Numbered from the stretch's first letter, positions 1 to 8,098 are shown. The stretch: 11,952 bases of DNA from Balneolales bacterium (GCA_007131535.1 SLQI01000396.1:1-11952); one strand, 5' to 3'. The notes: a model not told the origin generated them from the letters alone. Numbers and translations: made by a program.

Positions 1-618
1 ATAATCATCACAGAGTTGTTCCAGCGAGGCCTGGCTGTGGCTGGATATCAGGATCGTGCCCCCTTTGTCGCGGAATTTGCGGAGGAGGTCAATGGTCCGG
101 CTGGTGCTGTCCTCATCCAGTGCGCGAAACGGTTCATCAAGCAGAATGATATCAGGGTCGGCGATCAAACTGGCGGCGATAAGGGTTTTTTGGACCATCC
201 CGCTGGAGTAGGTGCCGATCAGGTTTTCCCGGCGCTCATCCAAAGAAACAGCTTCAAGTAAGGTATTGATGCGGTCTTCGGAGGCATCGTCCCACTTGTT
301 GCGTGACCGCAGAATCCAGCTTAGTAGTTCAACGGCGGTCAGATACTCCGGAAGTCCGGTGCTGTCACTTACCAACCCGACATGCTGCAGATAACGCCCC
401 GGTTGGTTATGAATGTTGATCTCCCCGTAATGGACCGAGCCCGATGTCGGGAAAGCGGTGGTACTGATCAGCCGCAAAAACGTAGTTTTCCCGGAACCAT
501 TCGGCCCGACCAGACCGGTTGCCGTGCCGGGCGCGAAGCTCGCATTGAGACGTTCGATCACATAGCTACCCGATCCGTAGCGTTTGGAGAGATTTTCAAC
601 TTTTAAGCTGTCAGGCAT
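1..618 (-). CDS. ABC transporter ATP-binding protein (C-terminus cut off by window edge)
   Basis: This is the cytoplasmic ATPase subunit that would power the membrane protein encoded just upstream. 206 residues are visible, and the frame stays open to base 1. Walker A is GPNGSGKTT at about residues 38-46, the signature is YSSGM at 137-141 in place of LSGGQ, Walker B is IILLDEP at 157-163, and the H-loop is SSH at 192-194. The usual Q-loop Gln is not obvious: the segment after the lid strand reads GLVSDSTGL (81-89). The YSxGM signature and this segment resemble NatA-like and ABC-2 export ATPases rather than importers. The ATG at 618 lies inside the end of the permease gene (8-base overlap, ATGCCTGA), which suggests translational coupling. 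No Shine-Dalgarno sequence is visible. The fold is certain; the substrate is unknown. Confidence 0.93.
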   Translation of the reverse strand, partial: MPDSLKVENLSKRYGSGSYVIERLNASFAPGTATGLVGPNGSGKTTFLRLISTTAFPTSGSVHYGEINIHNQPGRYLQHVGLVSDSTGLPEYLTAVELLSWILRSRNKWDDASEDRINTLLEAVSLDERRENLIGTYSSGMVQKTLIAASLIADPDIILLDEPFRALDEDSTSRTIDLLRKFRDKGGTILISSHSQASLEQLCDDY

Positions 619-1885
619 ATTGTTTTTTGAATTTCATTTCGTGAAGCCCGGTAACCAGCCAGGCACTTAAAGCGGCAACAAAGAGGTCCACCAGCATCCA
701 TGTCAACAGGAAACTCCAGTCGTATTGAGTGCTGATCCAGACAGGAAAAAACAGACCCAGGAACAACGGGAGGGTCCACCTCAGGTTGATGAAAAACCGG
801 GCCCGCGTCCACTGAGCCGGGGAATGCAAGGTCAGCTGAAACGGCAGCGGCCCGATGTTTTCAGCCGTCAACAGATAGATCAGGGCATTTTTTCCGGTAA
901 TCATTACCAGCAGCCAGGCAATGATGATTTCCGGATTCATCCCGGTATAAAACAAAAACCAGAGAAAGAGCACCATCAACACCATGATACGCCCGAATGG
1001 CAGGCGGCGATCCAGCTGGAGAACACCCGCCCAAACCGGGGCGCGCCAAACCTTGGGTACCCAGTAGACGGCATCAAACGAAACGGGTTCCCGCTGTTCG
1101 GCGCCATGCGCTCCGGGGTTGATGAACAACTCGCTGTAAAAAGCCTGCGTCTGATAAAAATGCTGGTCCATAACCCCGCGTTCACTATAGATTTTATGCG
1201 CCGCCCACAGCACCAGCAAGATATAAGGCAGCCACGCCAGAAAAGCGGACTCGTAAGCTGTCAGCCAGGCCTGTGCGACCACAAGCATCATTCCGCCGCC
1301 GGATATGGCCACCGTAGCCCCGAACGAGGGAAACATGCCGGGAGGGGTGGCCGGGGCCTGACCTACCTGTTTCATACTGTCCATCAAGCCGGCTCCGCGT
1401 ATGCCTTCCTGCCACTGTTGCGAGCGCCGACCGATGATGAAAAACCTGAATGCGCCATACAGGGTAAGTCCGAATAAAAATAAAACTCCCTGCACTACAA
1501 ATGCGGATTTCTGTTCAATATGATCCAGCGGGGCGGCAGGGTCATAAAATCCGAGGATCAGTATCATCAGAGTAAACACCAGCGGCAGCCCCAGCAGTTT
1601 GAGTATTTGGGCTGCAAATAAATAGGGTTTCGGGGGATTCAACTGCTGGATCCAGCTTAACCGGTTTTCCGGATAGAGCAGGTGGGGGATCAGAAAAGCG
1701 AGCACGCCGGCAAATACAAAACAGGTATAGCGAATGTAGACTACACGCTGCTCAAGTGTGGCACCATCGGCAAGCTGCCAGGCGGCGAACCCGGCCATCA
1801 CCAAAAGCAGAAAAAAAGCGGTGCGGGTGATGGCATCGCTTTTACCGCTGATAAGTCTGATAAATGTTAACGCAGAAATGTTCAT
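611..1885 (-). CDS. Polytopic membrane protein, probable ABC transporter permease
   Basis: A 424-residue, strongly hydrophobic protein that is probably the transmembrane half of an ABC exporter with the overlapping ATPase gene. By eye there are about ten membrane segments, near residues 21-39, 50-69, 92-113, 128-151, 188-209, 213-230, 299-315, 319-339, 367-384 and 390-412. A long soluble stretch of about 68 residues (231-298) separates the sixth and seventh. No extracellular solute-binding or periplasmic domain is apparent. I do not recognise a named permease family. The role rests on topology and on the 8-base overlap with the ATPase, a pattern typical of two-subunit ABC-2 systems. It lies 56 bases after the pdxB stop in the same direction, so it may share that transcript. 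The ATG at 1885 has no clear ribosome binding site. Confidence 0.75.
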   Translation of the reverse strand: MNISALTFIRLISGKSDAITRTAFFLLLVMAGFAAWQLADGATLEQRVVYIRYTCFVFAGVLAFLIPHLLYPENRLSWIQQLNPPKPYLFAAQILKLLGLPLVFTLMILILGFYDPAAPLDHIEQKSAFVVQGVLFLFGLTLYGAFRFFIIGRRSQQWQEGIRGAGLMDSMKQVGQAPATPPGMFPSFGATVAISGGGMMLVVAQAWLTAYESAFLAWLPYILLVLWAAHKIYSERGVMDQHFYQTQAFYSELFINPGAHGAEQREPVSFDAVYWVPKVWRAPVWAGVLQLDRRLPFGRIMVLMVLFLWFLFYTGMNPEIIIAWLLVMITGKNALIYLLTAENIGPLPFQLTLHSPAQWTRARFFINLRWTLPLFLGLFFPVWISTQYDWSFLLTWMLVDLFVAALSAWLVTGLHEMKFKKQYA

Positions 1886-1941
1886 AAGAACAATGCTTCA
1901 GTTTTTGTGGTGCCCCGTGTTTTCACAGCCATGAAATTGTT

Positions 1942-3060
1942 TTATTCAGTTAGGGCGGCAAGTTCAGGAAAACGTTGCAATGCCTCGTTCGGTATATCCA
2001 TAGCCTGCCATTCATCCGGTGAGGGGTAACGGACCCGCAGATTCAGGAACTGCGAAGATCGTTTGTCATCGTCGGATTCCAAAGCGATTTTTTGCAGGTT
2101 TTCGTGGATCGGAAATATCGGGTGAACCGTCCGGATCAGCTCAGAAGAACTGATGTACCGGGATAAGTCAGGCAGGCCGGTTTCAGTCGGCAGATTGGTA
2201 GGCAGGGTTGAATCAACACCGAAAAACCGGTGTATCGTCTCCGCCGACATTTGGGTACCGCGAAACTTCGACTGCCTGGAATACCCGGCAATGTGCGGTG
2301 TAGCGAGCCATGCGGATCGGGCGCTGCCAGATGAAAACCGGGGTTCATCCTCCCAAACATCAAGTATGAGGTCGGTAGGGTGATGTTTTTTGTGATCGAG
2401 CAACGCGTTTTCGTCCACTATGCCACCCCGCGCCGCATTGATAATGAGCCGGGCATTACAGGTTTCGAGCCTTTCACGGTTCAGCCAATGCCGGGTTGGA
2501 TGATCCGGGTACTGATCCAGTCCGGTGTGAAAAGTGAGGACATCGCATGCGAGAACTTCTTCTGCCGTGGCTCCCGACCAACCGGACTCGCGCTCCTGCC
2601 GGGGCGGATCGTGGCTGATGCATTTACATCCGAGGCGTTCAAGAACCTTGCGGACAGCTGAACCTGCATGGCCTTCTCCGATAATTCCGACGGATAGTTC
2701 TGTGAGATCAACCTGATGCTCTTCGGCCCAGACGATCATTGCCGAACCGACATATTCGGCGACACTTCGGGCATTGCAGCCGGCGGCCCAGCCCGGCTTA
2801 ATGTTGTGAGAAGCGAGCAGGTCAAAATCGAGGTGATCGTAGCCGGCCGTGGCGCTGCAGACCAGTTTGAGAGAGGGGGCCCGGCGGATCATCGTCTCAT
2901 CAACTTTTGTAACGGTGCGGATCAGCATGGCATCGGCACGGGCTAACTGGTCGGTGGTCGGACCGTCATCCGGGTCGTACCGGTCAATAGTAAAAGGCTC
3001 TGGGAAAAAAAGGTCAACAAACGGAATATGCTGATCTGCAAGCAGATGTATTGCGGTCAT
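1942..3060 (-). CDS. pdxB: 4-phosphoerythronate dehydrogenase (vitamin B6 synthesis)
   Basis: This enzyme oxidises 4-phospho-D-erythronate to 2-oxo-3-hydroxy-4-phosphobutanoate, the second step of the DXP-dependent pyridoxal phosphate pathway. The 372 residues match the usual PdxB length (about 375). The Rossmann motif is GEGHAG (128-133). The D-2-hydroxyacid dehydrogenase catalytic residues are visible as R211 (NAARGG), E239 (WEDEP) and H256 (TPHIAGYS). The segment TPHIAGYSRQSKFRGT and a C-terminal region of about 80 residues ending in FLNLRVRYPSPDEW match the PdxB-specific dimerisation domain (DUF3410) and separate it from generic hydroxyacid dehydrogenases. I chose ATG 3060; an in-frame TTG at 3066 would add two residues. 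The start sits 13 bases after the upstream gene's stop, so the two are probably co-transcribed. No other B6 gene is in the window. Confidence 0.9.
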   Translation of the reverse strand: MTAIHLLADQHIPFVDLFFPEPFTIDRYDPDDGPTTDQLARADAMLIRTVTKVDETMIRRAPSLKLVCSATAGYDHLDFDLLASHNIKPGWAAGCNARSVAEYVGSAMIVWAEEHQVDLTELSVGIIGEGHAGSAVRKVLERLGCKCISHDPPRQERESGWSGATAEEVLACDVLTFHTGLDQYPDHPTRHWLNRERLETCNARLIINAARGGIVDENALLDHKKHHPTDLILDVWEDEPRFSSGSARSAWLATPHIAGYSRQSKFRGTQMSAETIHRFFGVDSTLPTNLPTETGLPDLSRYISSSELIRTVHPIFPIHENLQKIALESDDDKRSSQFLNLRVRYPSPDEWQAMDIPNEALQRFPELAALTE

Positions 3061-3073
3061 GAACAAACCGGAG

Positions 3074-3694
3074 TCATGAATATTTGGAGTACTTCATACG
3101 CCGGCCGCCCGGTTTATCCAGCACCTCTTTGAAGATGAATGCTGCTCTCAGTGATTCGGGACTTTGAATGGTCCTGCGAATGGATCGGGCCGCTTTAGAA
3201 GGAGCACGGTCTCGTTTTGATCCCAGTCGCTCCTGGTAAATCGGGTTGCTTGCACCAATTTCAAGGGCTTCGTGTTCAACGTGCTGAAAATCCGGCATAT
3301 CGGCCTGATAGGGATTATCAGAAAGTTGAATTGGCTCCGAATGCTGTGTGGTTGTGGAAGCAGATGTCCGGGCGGGTTCCGTTGAAGACCGTGACTGTTC
3401 GGCCCGTTGAGGTTCGGGTTTCGGTTTTGATCTCGGCTCCTGCCGTTTGCCGGTGAAAATTTCTTCCAGCTCACGAAAGGCGTCTTCCCAATCCGGCTTT
3501 TTTTGTTCGGCCTGTTCCCCGCCCCAGTCGTACTGATCGGGATTTTCCCAGGGATCCTGTTCGCGTCGTACTGTTTCACGGTGCTTTTGTGGAGGCTGCT
3601 GCGGCTGCTCACCTTTGAGCTGTTCGATCAGCTGCTTGATGAATGGAAACAGAATAAACAGCAGAATCAGTATTTCGAATATTGGTATGTTCAT
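3074..3694 (-). CDS. Small membrane-anchored protein of unknown function
   Basis: A 206-residue protein that I do not recognise. The N-terminus holds one hydrophobic helix (about residues 3-19, IFEILILLFILFPFI), most likely a membrane anchor. It is followed by a long, charged, Gln/Pro/Glu/Arg-rich and probably disordered linker (about 25-125) containing an acidic patch with DWEDAFRELEEIF (68-80). The end is a compact basic segment with SPESLRAAFIFKEVLDKPGG (178-197). An xLRxAFIxxEIL-like tail of this type occurs at the C-terminus of several uncharacterised bacterial membrane-anchored proteins, as far as I recall. I chose ATG 3694; an upstream in-frame TTG at 3733 would place 13 polar residues before the hydrophobic helix and is less likely. 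It is the first gene of the minus-strand run, 13 bases before pdxB. Confidence 0.7.
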   Translation of the reverse strand: MNIPIFEILILLFILFPFIKQLIEQLKGEQPQQPPQKHRETVRREQDPWENPDQYDWGGEQAEQKKPDWEDAFRELEEIFTGKRQEPRSKPKPEPQRAEQSRSSTEPARTSASTTTQHSEPIQLSDNPYQADMPDFQHVEHEALEIGASNPIYQERLGSKRDRAPSKAARSIRRTIQSPESLRAAFIFKEVLDKPGGRRMKYSKYS

Positions 3695-4137
3695 GAGCCG
3701 ATTAAATGGTGAACGTTCACGCGGAATATACAAAAAGGTTATTAATTGGGTAAACGCGTGGTAAAAATGTGTTGTTGGGTCACGTCAAATCAAAAATAAC
3801 AAATCACCAATCGTTAATCTGCTATCTGTTGGCCTTTCCTCGGCATACGTAGATCGGTAAACCGGATTGCTTTACCTCCGGCATCTATACCTGTTCAAAC
3901 GGATTAACGAGATCAGATTATTGATTGGCCGGAGGTCGGAGGTGATCGGAGACGGAAGGGACCGGTAACATTCTGATTTGCGATTGGTCGCAGGTCTGAA
4001 TCTCTTCGAAATCATCTGTGATGGATAATAGCACCGTAGCCCCCGGTTCAATTACCGATTTTGGAATCAATTCCCGGCTAAGTACATTACAGCAAAATGA
4101 TATTGTTTCAGAAATTATTGCTAATTCTAAAATCATT
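3695..4137. other. Divergent intergenic region (443 bp), no gene seen
   Basis: This lies between the leftward and rightward runs and should hold the promoters for both. It contains a tandem CGGAGGT-CGGAGGT (3930-3943). It also has a 14-base imperfect direct repeat, GATTGGCCGGAGGT (3923-3936) against GATTGGTCGCAGGT (3982-3995). There is a 6-bp inverted repeat GGTAAA/TTTACC (3856-3861/3871-3876), and a 12-base palindrome-like site GGAATCAATTCC (4063-4074) ahead of the phosphorylase gene. The last 60 bases are AT-rich. The reading frame of the phosphorylase stays open back to GTG 4018, but that stretch does not look like the family's N-terminus. Confidence 0.6.
3791..3798 (-). promoter_or_regulatory. 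Candidate Bacteroidota-type -7 box
   Basis: Read on the minus strand this is TATTTTTG, an exact fit to the TAnnTTTG -7 consensus of Bacteroidota housekeeping promoters. It lies about 97 bases upstream of the ATG at 3694, in the right place to drive the minus-strand run. No good TTG -33 element is seen at the expected 19-21 base spacing, so this is a weak call. Confidence 0.3.
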
Positions 4138-5487
4138 ATGAATAAAAATTCTTCACCTGTATTTAATCCGGTTTCATTGATTCGTACCAAGCGGGATAAA
4201 GGCCGGCTGTCGCGGGAAGAAATCAAGTATTTGATCGATCAATACAGCCGGGATGAATTGCCCGATTATCAAATGAGTGCTTTTCTGATGGCTGCTTTTC
4301 TCAACGGTTTGAATGATGAAGAGTCCTCGGCTTTGACCGAATCGATGTTGCACTCCGGTGATGTGTTGGATCTTTCCGATATCACCGGAATAAAGGTGGA
4401 TAAGCATTCCACCGGCGGGGTGGGGGATAAAATATCGCTATTGCTGGCTCCGATAGTTGCCAGTTGCGGAGTGCCCGTACCGATGATCTCAGGTCGCGGC
4501 CTTGGCCATACCGGCGGCACCCTCGATAAGCTTGAATCTATACCGGGTTTTCGCACCGATCTGGATTTAAAACGCTACCGGGAAGTACTGCAAAAGCACA
4601 ATATGGTGCTGATTGGTCAGACCGCCGAAATTGCACCGGCCGATAAGCGGATCTATGCCCTGCGCGATGTTACCGCTACCGTGGAATCTATTCCATTGAT
4701 TGCCGCCAGCATCATGAGCAAAAAGCTGGCCGAAGGAATCAACGCGTTGGTGCTGGACGTCAAAGTTGGTTCCGGGGCTTTCATGAAAACCAGGCTCGAA
4801 GCGCAAAAGCTGGCCGAAAAGCTGGTTGCCATAGGTGAGCAGTTCGGTAAACGTACCATTGCATATATGACCAATATGGATCAGCCGCTGGGCCGGTATA
4901 TCGGCAATTGGCTGGAGGTAAAGGAAAGTGTGGAAGGATTGCAGTGTAATGGCCCTGATGATGTTATGGAATTGACGCACCTGCTTGCCGGTACGATGAT
5001 TCATCTTGGCGGTAAAACTAAAACCATAGAGCAGGGAATTGAAATGAGTAAGGATGCTGTTGATTCCGGTAGGGCATTCGATGCCTTTAAAGCACTTGCT
5101 GCTGAACAGGGCGGTGATACATCGGTACTCGATGACCCGGAATCTTATTCCGAATCACAATTCCAGTTTGATTTAGAAGCGTTTGAAGACGGGTATATTT
5201 CCCAGTTCGATGCCTATCAAATCGGAATGGCCGCACTGGAGCTGGGCGCCGGACGTAAAACCAAAGAAGATGATGTAGATCCGGTAGCCGGTCTGGAAAT
5301 GGTGCGAAAAACAGGCGACCGTGTACAAAAAGGTGAAACAATTATACGTTGTTATACGAATAGGAGAGATGTGGAGTCAATTACAAAAAGCCAGCTGGAG
5401 GATTCGGTTACCATTAGCAGTAACGCTCCGGAGCCGGCGCCATTGATTTCACATCAAATTGATAAAGATGGAGTCAAAGAATTTTAA
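4138..5487 (+). CDS. deoA: Thymidine / pyrimidine-nucleoside phosphorylase
   Basis: This enzyme splits thymidine (and possibly uridine or deoxyuridine) with phosphate to the free base and (deoxy)ribose 1-phosphate in pyrimidine salvage. The 449 residues are close to the family norm of 433-440. The family signature SGRGLGHTGGTLDKLES is complete at 118-134. The phosphate and nucleoside site residues correspond to E. coli DeoA with a constant offset of five: H90 (KHSTGGVGD), R176 (YALRDVTATV), S191 and K195 (ASIMSKK). The long central phosphate-binding domain and the C-terminal alpha/beta domain (about 345-430, with GAGRKTKEDD) are present. The core text is closer to DeoA than to Bacillus Pdp, but substrate range cannot be read from it. 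I chose ATG 4138; an in-frame GTG/ATG at 4018/4021 would add 40 residues absent from the family. The gene is first in the plus-strand run. Confidence 0.92.
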   Translation: MNKNSSPVFNPVSLIRTKRDKGRLSREEIKYLIDQYSRDELPDYQMSAFLMAAFLNGLNDEESSALTESMLHSGDVLDLSDITGIKVDKHSTGGVGDKISLLLAPIVASCGVPVPMISGRGLGHTGGTLDKLESIPGFRTDLDLKRYREVLQKHNMVLIGQTAEIAPADKRIYALRDVTATVESIPLIAASIMSKKLAEGINALVLDVKVGSGAFMKTRLEAQKLAEKLVAIGEQFGKRTIAYMTNMDQPLGRYIGNWLEVKESVEGLQCNGPDDVMELTHLLAGTMIHLGGKTKTIEQGIEMSKDAVDSGRAFDAFKALAAEQGGDTSVLDDPESYSESQFQFDLEAFEDGYISQFDAYQIGMAALELGAGRKTKEDDVDPVAGLEMVRKTGDRVQKGETIIRCYTNRRDVESITKSQLEDSVTISSNAPEPAPLISHQIDKDGVKEF

Positions 5488-5541
5488 TCAAACCACCCTT
5501 ATTACTGTAAAAACAGGAAGGGATAAAAAACGGGGAATGAT

Positions 5542-6327
5542 ATGTTTAAGCGTTTTATAAGAGCATTGAAATCACTTTTCGGTGGGGCCGTAGGGGCGAT
5601 GGAAGACCCGAAGTTGATACTGGAGCAAAATATCCGGGAGCTCAACGATCAGGTTCCGAAGATGAACGAAAATATCGCTACGGTGAAGGCAAACGTAGTG
5701 ATGTTGAATAAAGAAAAATCCCGTTACGATAAAAACATCGAGGAACTTTCCGCCAAAATAGAATCGGCCATTAACAATGAGCGGGACGATATTGCCGAAA
5801 ACTACGCTATACAGTTACAGCGGGCGGAAGAGCATCTCGAACAGACCAAAGAACAATTAAAGCATGCTGAGGAAGCTTATCAGAAAGCGCTTCAGGTGAA
5901 AAAGGCGTTTATGCGGGAAAAAGACCGAAAGATACAGGAAGCCCGGGATGCGCTTAGGGCCAGCGAACGCGCCGAGTGGCAGGGCAAGATTGCCGATACA
6001 CTCGAGAAGTTTGAAGTTACCGGTCTGGAATCCACTCATGAAGAGATGGTCAACCGGATTAACGAAGAGACGGCCAAAAATGAAGCCCGGATGGAAATGG
6101 CGCTCGATAGTGTCGATACCCAATCCCTCCAGATTGAAATGGATGCCGAAAAAATGAAAGCCTCCGAATTGGTAAAACAATACAAACAGAAAATGAAGGC
6201 GGGGGCTTCAGGTAGTTCGGCGCCCAAGCAAAGTGAGCCCAAACAACAGCAGGAGAGCAAAGAGGACAAACACAAAGAAAAAGAACAGGTGTCCAAAACC
6301 ATGGGCCGTAATACTACCCGGAGCTAA
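5542..6327 (+). CDS. pspA: PspA/IM30 family membrane-maintenance protein
   Basis: This belongs to the ESCRT-III-like PspA/Vipp1 family, which forms rods or rings on the inner face of the cytoplasmic membrane and protects it under stress. The 261 residues begin with the amphipathic helix MFKRFIRALKSLFGG (1-15), followed by the typical MEDPKLILEQNIRELN segment (20-35). A long uninterrupted coiled coil then runs to about residue 218. Beyond the core there is a tail of about 40 residues rich in Lys, Gln, Glu and Ser (about 219-261), probably disordered and longer than in E. coli PspA (222 residues). The ATG is preceded by GGGGA. It lies 54 bases after the phosphorylase stop and 65 bases before the next start. 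No pspB, pspC or pspF is visible nearby, so regulation differs from the enterobacterial psp operon. Confidence 0.88.
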   Translation: MFKRFIRALKSLFGGAVGAMEDPKLILEQNIRELNDQVPKMNENIATVKANVVMLNKEKSRYDKNIEELSAKIESAINNERDDIAENYAIQLQRAEEHLEQTKEQLKHAEEAYQKALQVKKAFMREKDRKIQEARDALRASERAEWQGKIADTLEKFEVTGLESTHEEMVNRINEETAKNEARMEMALDSVDTQSLQIEMDAEKMKASELVKQYKQKMKAGASGSSAPKQSEPKQQQESKEDKHKEKEQVSKTMGRNTTRS

Positions 6328-6392
6328 TCCGGGGTGCGGTACTCCGGAAACGGTTTATCCGTACTTATTTTAACCACTTGGATTCCGTTTCG

Positions 6393-7256
6393 ATGAGCGA
6401 AGATAAAAGCATAAATTTTACACGGGAAGCTTTCCTTCATCCGGTGAATCTGGTCTTTCTGCTGGCTGCTTCTATCGCGGCCACTCTGACCGGTGGCGCC
6501 GGCATTACTTCCCAACTGATTCTGGTGTCCGCCATCGGTATTGAATTGGTGTATCTGGGTGCCGTACCCCGTACCGAGCGTTTCCAAAAAAGCATCAGGA
6601 TGAGACGGCTTCGTGAAGAGCATACGATGAAGCCGGACCGCCGCGTTTACCACCGCCTTGATGAGGCGAGCCAAAAGCGTTTTTTAGTGTTGAAGCACAT
6701 CAGCAATCAAATCAAAGACAATTTTGAGCAGCTTCCCCGCAGCAGCCGGGTGCTTCTGGATAATATCACCACGAAAATGGAAGGGCTGCTTACCAACTAC
6801 CTGATCAATCTGGATTTACTGTCGCGGTATGAGCACTATCTGAATGCTTCATCGGATCGCACCCTGAAAGTGGAAATCAAGGCGCTGGAAAAAGAGCTGG
6901 ATACCTTAACATCAGAAAAAGTCCGAGAAATCAAAGAGCGGCGGCTTTCTATTTTAAATAAACGTCTGGAGAAACTGGAGAAAGCGCGCGAGAAATTTCA
7001 GATTTGCGAATCGCAGCTGGAAACGATTGAGGATGCCATTCGTTATATTTACGAAAAATCCATGACGATGAATAATCCCGAGGAGATCGGCTTTCAGCTG
7101 GATAATCTGATCCATGATCTGGAAGAAACCGCTACAATGATGGAAGATATTGAAGATGATCTGCCTCCGACGTATACTGTACTGCAACAACTTGAAGATC
7201 TTCAATCGCAAGAAACGCAGTCTAAGAAAACCGCAAATAAAATTAGCTCAAAATGA
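6393..7256 (+). CDS. Membrane protein with long C-terminal coiled coil, PspA neighbour, function unknown
   Basis: A 287-residue protein that I do not recognise. After a short N-terminus come two hydrophobic helices, about residues 18-33 (PVNLVFLLAASIAATL) and 42-58 (LILVSAIGIELVYLGAV), a likely membrane hairpin. The rest (60-287) is charged and almost entirely helical. A strong coiled-coil region spans about 155-215, followed by an acidic segment EDIEDDLPPTYTVLQQLEDL (251-270). The Lys/Ser tail looks disordered. Position directly after pspA suggests a membrane-bound partner or anchor for it; this is inference from context only. I chose ATG 6393; a TTG at 6378 would add five residues. Its stop overlaps the next gene's start by four bases (ATGA). 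Neither start shows a Shine-Dalgarno sequence. Confidence 0.8.
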   Translation: MSEDKSINFTREAFLHPVNLVFLLAASIAATLTGGAGITSQLILVSAIGIELVYLGAVPRTERFQKSIRMRRLREEHTMKPDRRVYHRLDEASQKRFLVLKHISNQIKDNFEQLPRSSRVLLDNITTKMEGLLTNYLINLDLLSRYEHYLNASSDRTLKVEIKALEKELDTLTSEKVREIKERRLSILNKRLEKLEKAREKFQICESQLETIEDAIRYIYEKSMTMNNPEEIGFQLDNLIHDLEETATMMEDIEDDLPPTYTVLQQLEDLQSQETQSKKTANKISSK

Positions 7257-8059
7257 GTATGAGTTCTCCTGACTTTACCTACCAAACCCTGAAACTGGAT
7301 GTGGACGACAAAGGGGTTGCTACACTTACGATCAACCGGCCTGATAAGCTGAACGCACTTAATTCTGAAGTGTTGAACGAGTTGGAAACCGCATTTACCG
7401 AAATCAAACAAAAGGATGAAATTCGGGCAGTTGTGGTAACCGGTGCCGGAGAAAAAGCATTCGTAGCCGGTGCCGATATAAAGGAGTTATCGGATCTGAA
7501 CGAACTTCGCGGACGAGCTGCATCAGAACGCGGACAGGAAATCTTTGATTTAATTGAATCCACCAATAAGCCGGTTATTGCAGCCGTAAACGGGTTTGCG
7601 TTGGGCGGAGGATGTGAGCTGGCGCTTGCCTGCCATATCCGGCTGGGAAGTGAAAACGCCGTATTTGGTTTGCCGGAAGTCAGTCTTGGCCTGATTCCGG
7701 GCTATGGCGGTTCCCAGCGTCTTACTCGGTTGATTGGCCGCGGCCACGCCTTAAGCATGATTTTAACCGGACGCCAGGTCAAAGCCGACGAAGCCATGAA
7801 CCTTGGTTTGATCACCCGGAAAACCGAACAAGGCAAAGTGGTGGAAGAAGCGGTTGAGTTCTGCAAGTCCATACTGAAAAACGGGCCGCTGGCAGTGCAG
7901 GCAGCGATAGAAGCGGTGGGAGCCGCTGAAAAGTATCCGGCGGATGAGGGATACAATAAAGAGGCTGAGTTATTCGGTAAATTATGTGCATCCGAAGACG
8001 CCAAAGAGGGAACCGCGGCGTTTTTAGAAAAACGAAAACCAAATTTTACCGGAAGGTGA
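7253..8059 (+). CDS. Enoyl-CoA hydratase (crotonase family)
   Basis: This enzyme hydrates 2-trans-enoyl-CoA to 3-hydroxyacyl-CoA, as in beta-oxidation. The 268 residues form a single crotonase domain. The first oxyanion-hole segment is FVAGADIKEL (70-79) and the second is FALGGGCELALAC (115-127). Both catalytic glutamates of true hydratases are present, E122 (GGGCE) and E142 (LPEVSLGLIPGYGG), 20 residues apart as in rat mitochondrial crotonase (E144/E164). This argues for hydratase activity rather than the isomerase or dehalogenase branches. The C-terminal helices with FLEKRKPNFTGR are the usual ending. The start overlaps the coiled-coil gene by ATGA; a second in-frame ATG at 7259 is also possible. 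No thiolase or acyl-CoA dehydrogenase is nearby, so the actual acyl substrate is open. Confidence 0.92.
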   Translation: MSMSSPDFTYQTLKLDVDDKGVATLTINRPDKLNALNSEVLNELETAFTEIKQKDEIRAVVVTGAGEKAFVAGADIKELSDLNELRGRAASERGQEIFDLIESTNKPVIAAVNGFALGGGCELALACHIRLGSENAVFGLPEVSLGLIPGYGGSQRLTRLIGRGHALSMILTGRQVKADEAMNLGLITRKTEQGKVVEEAVEFCKSILKNGPLAVQAAIEAVGAAEKYPADEGYNKEAELFGKLCASEDAKEGTAAFLEKRKPNFTGR

Positions 8060-8092
8060 ACCCCGACTCTGATACTGAACCTTCATCTACTA

Positions 8093-8098
8093 AAGGAG
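8093..8098 (+). promoter_or_regulatory. Shine-Dalgarno site for the CNNM/CorC gene
   Basis: AAGGAG lies seven bases before ATG 8106 and fixes that start against the overlapping ATG four bases further on in another frame. It is the clearest ribosome binding site in the window; most other genes here have none. Confidence 0.75.

Noticed and set aside
725..1477. 250-codon open frame on the plus strand
   Set aside because: It runs antisense through the membrane protein gene. Its text is Arg/Gln/His/Pro-rich without domains, while the minus-strand frame shows clean membrane helices.
4018..4137. 40-residue N-terminal extension of the phosphorylase from GTG/ATG
   Set aside because: The family begins a few residues before the FNPVSLIRTKRDKG segment. 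The extension has no family features and falls in the AT-rich promoter region.
6317..6333. Hairpin CCCGGA-GCTAA-TCCGGG at the pspA stop codon
   Set aside because: A six-bp stem without a T-tract inside a closely spaced run. It is more likely incidental than a terminator.
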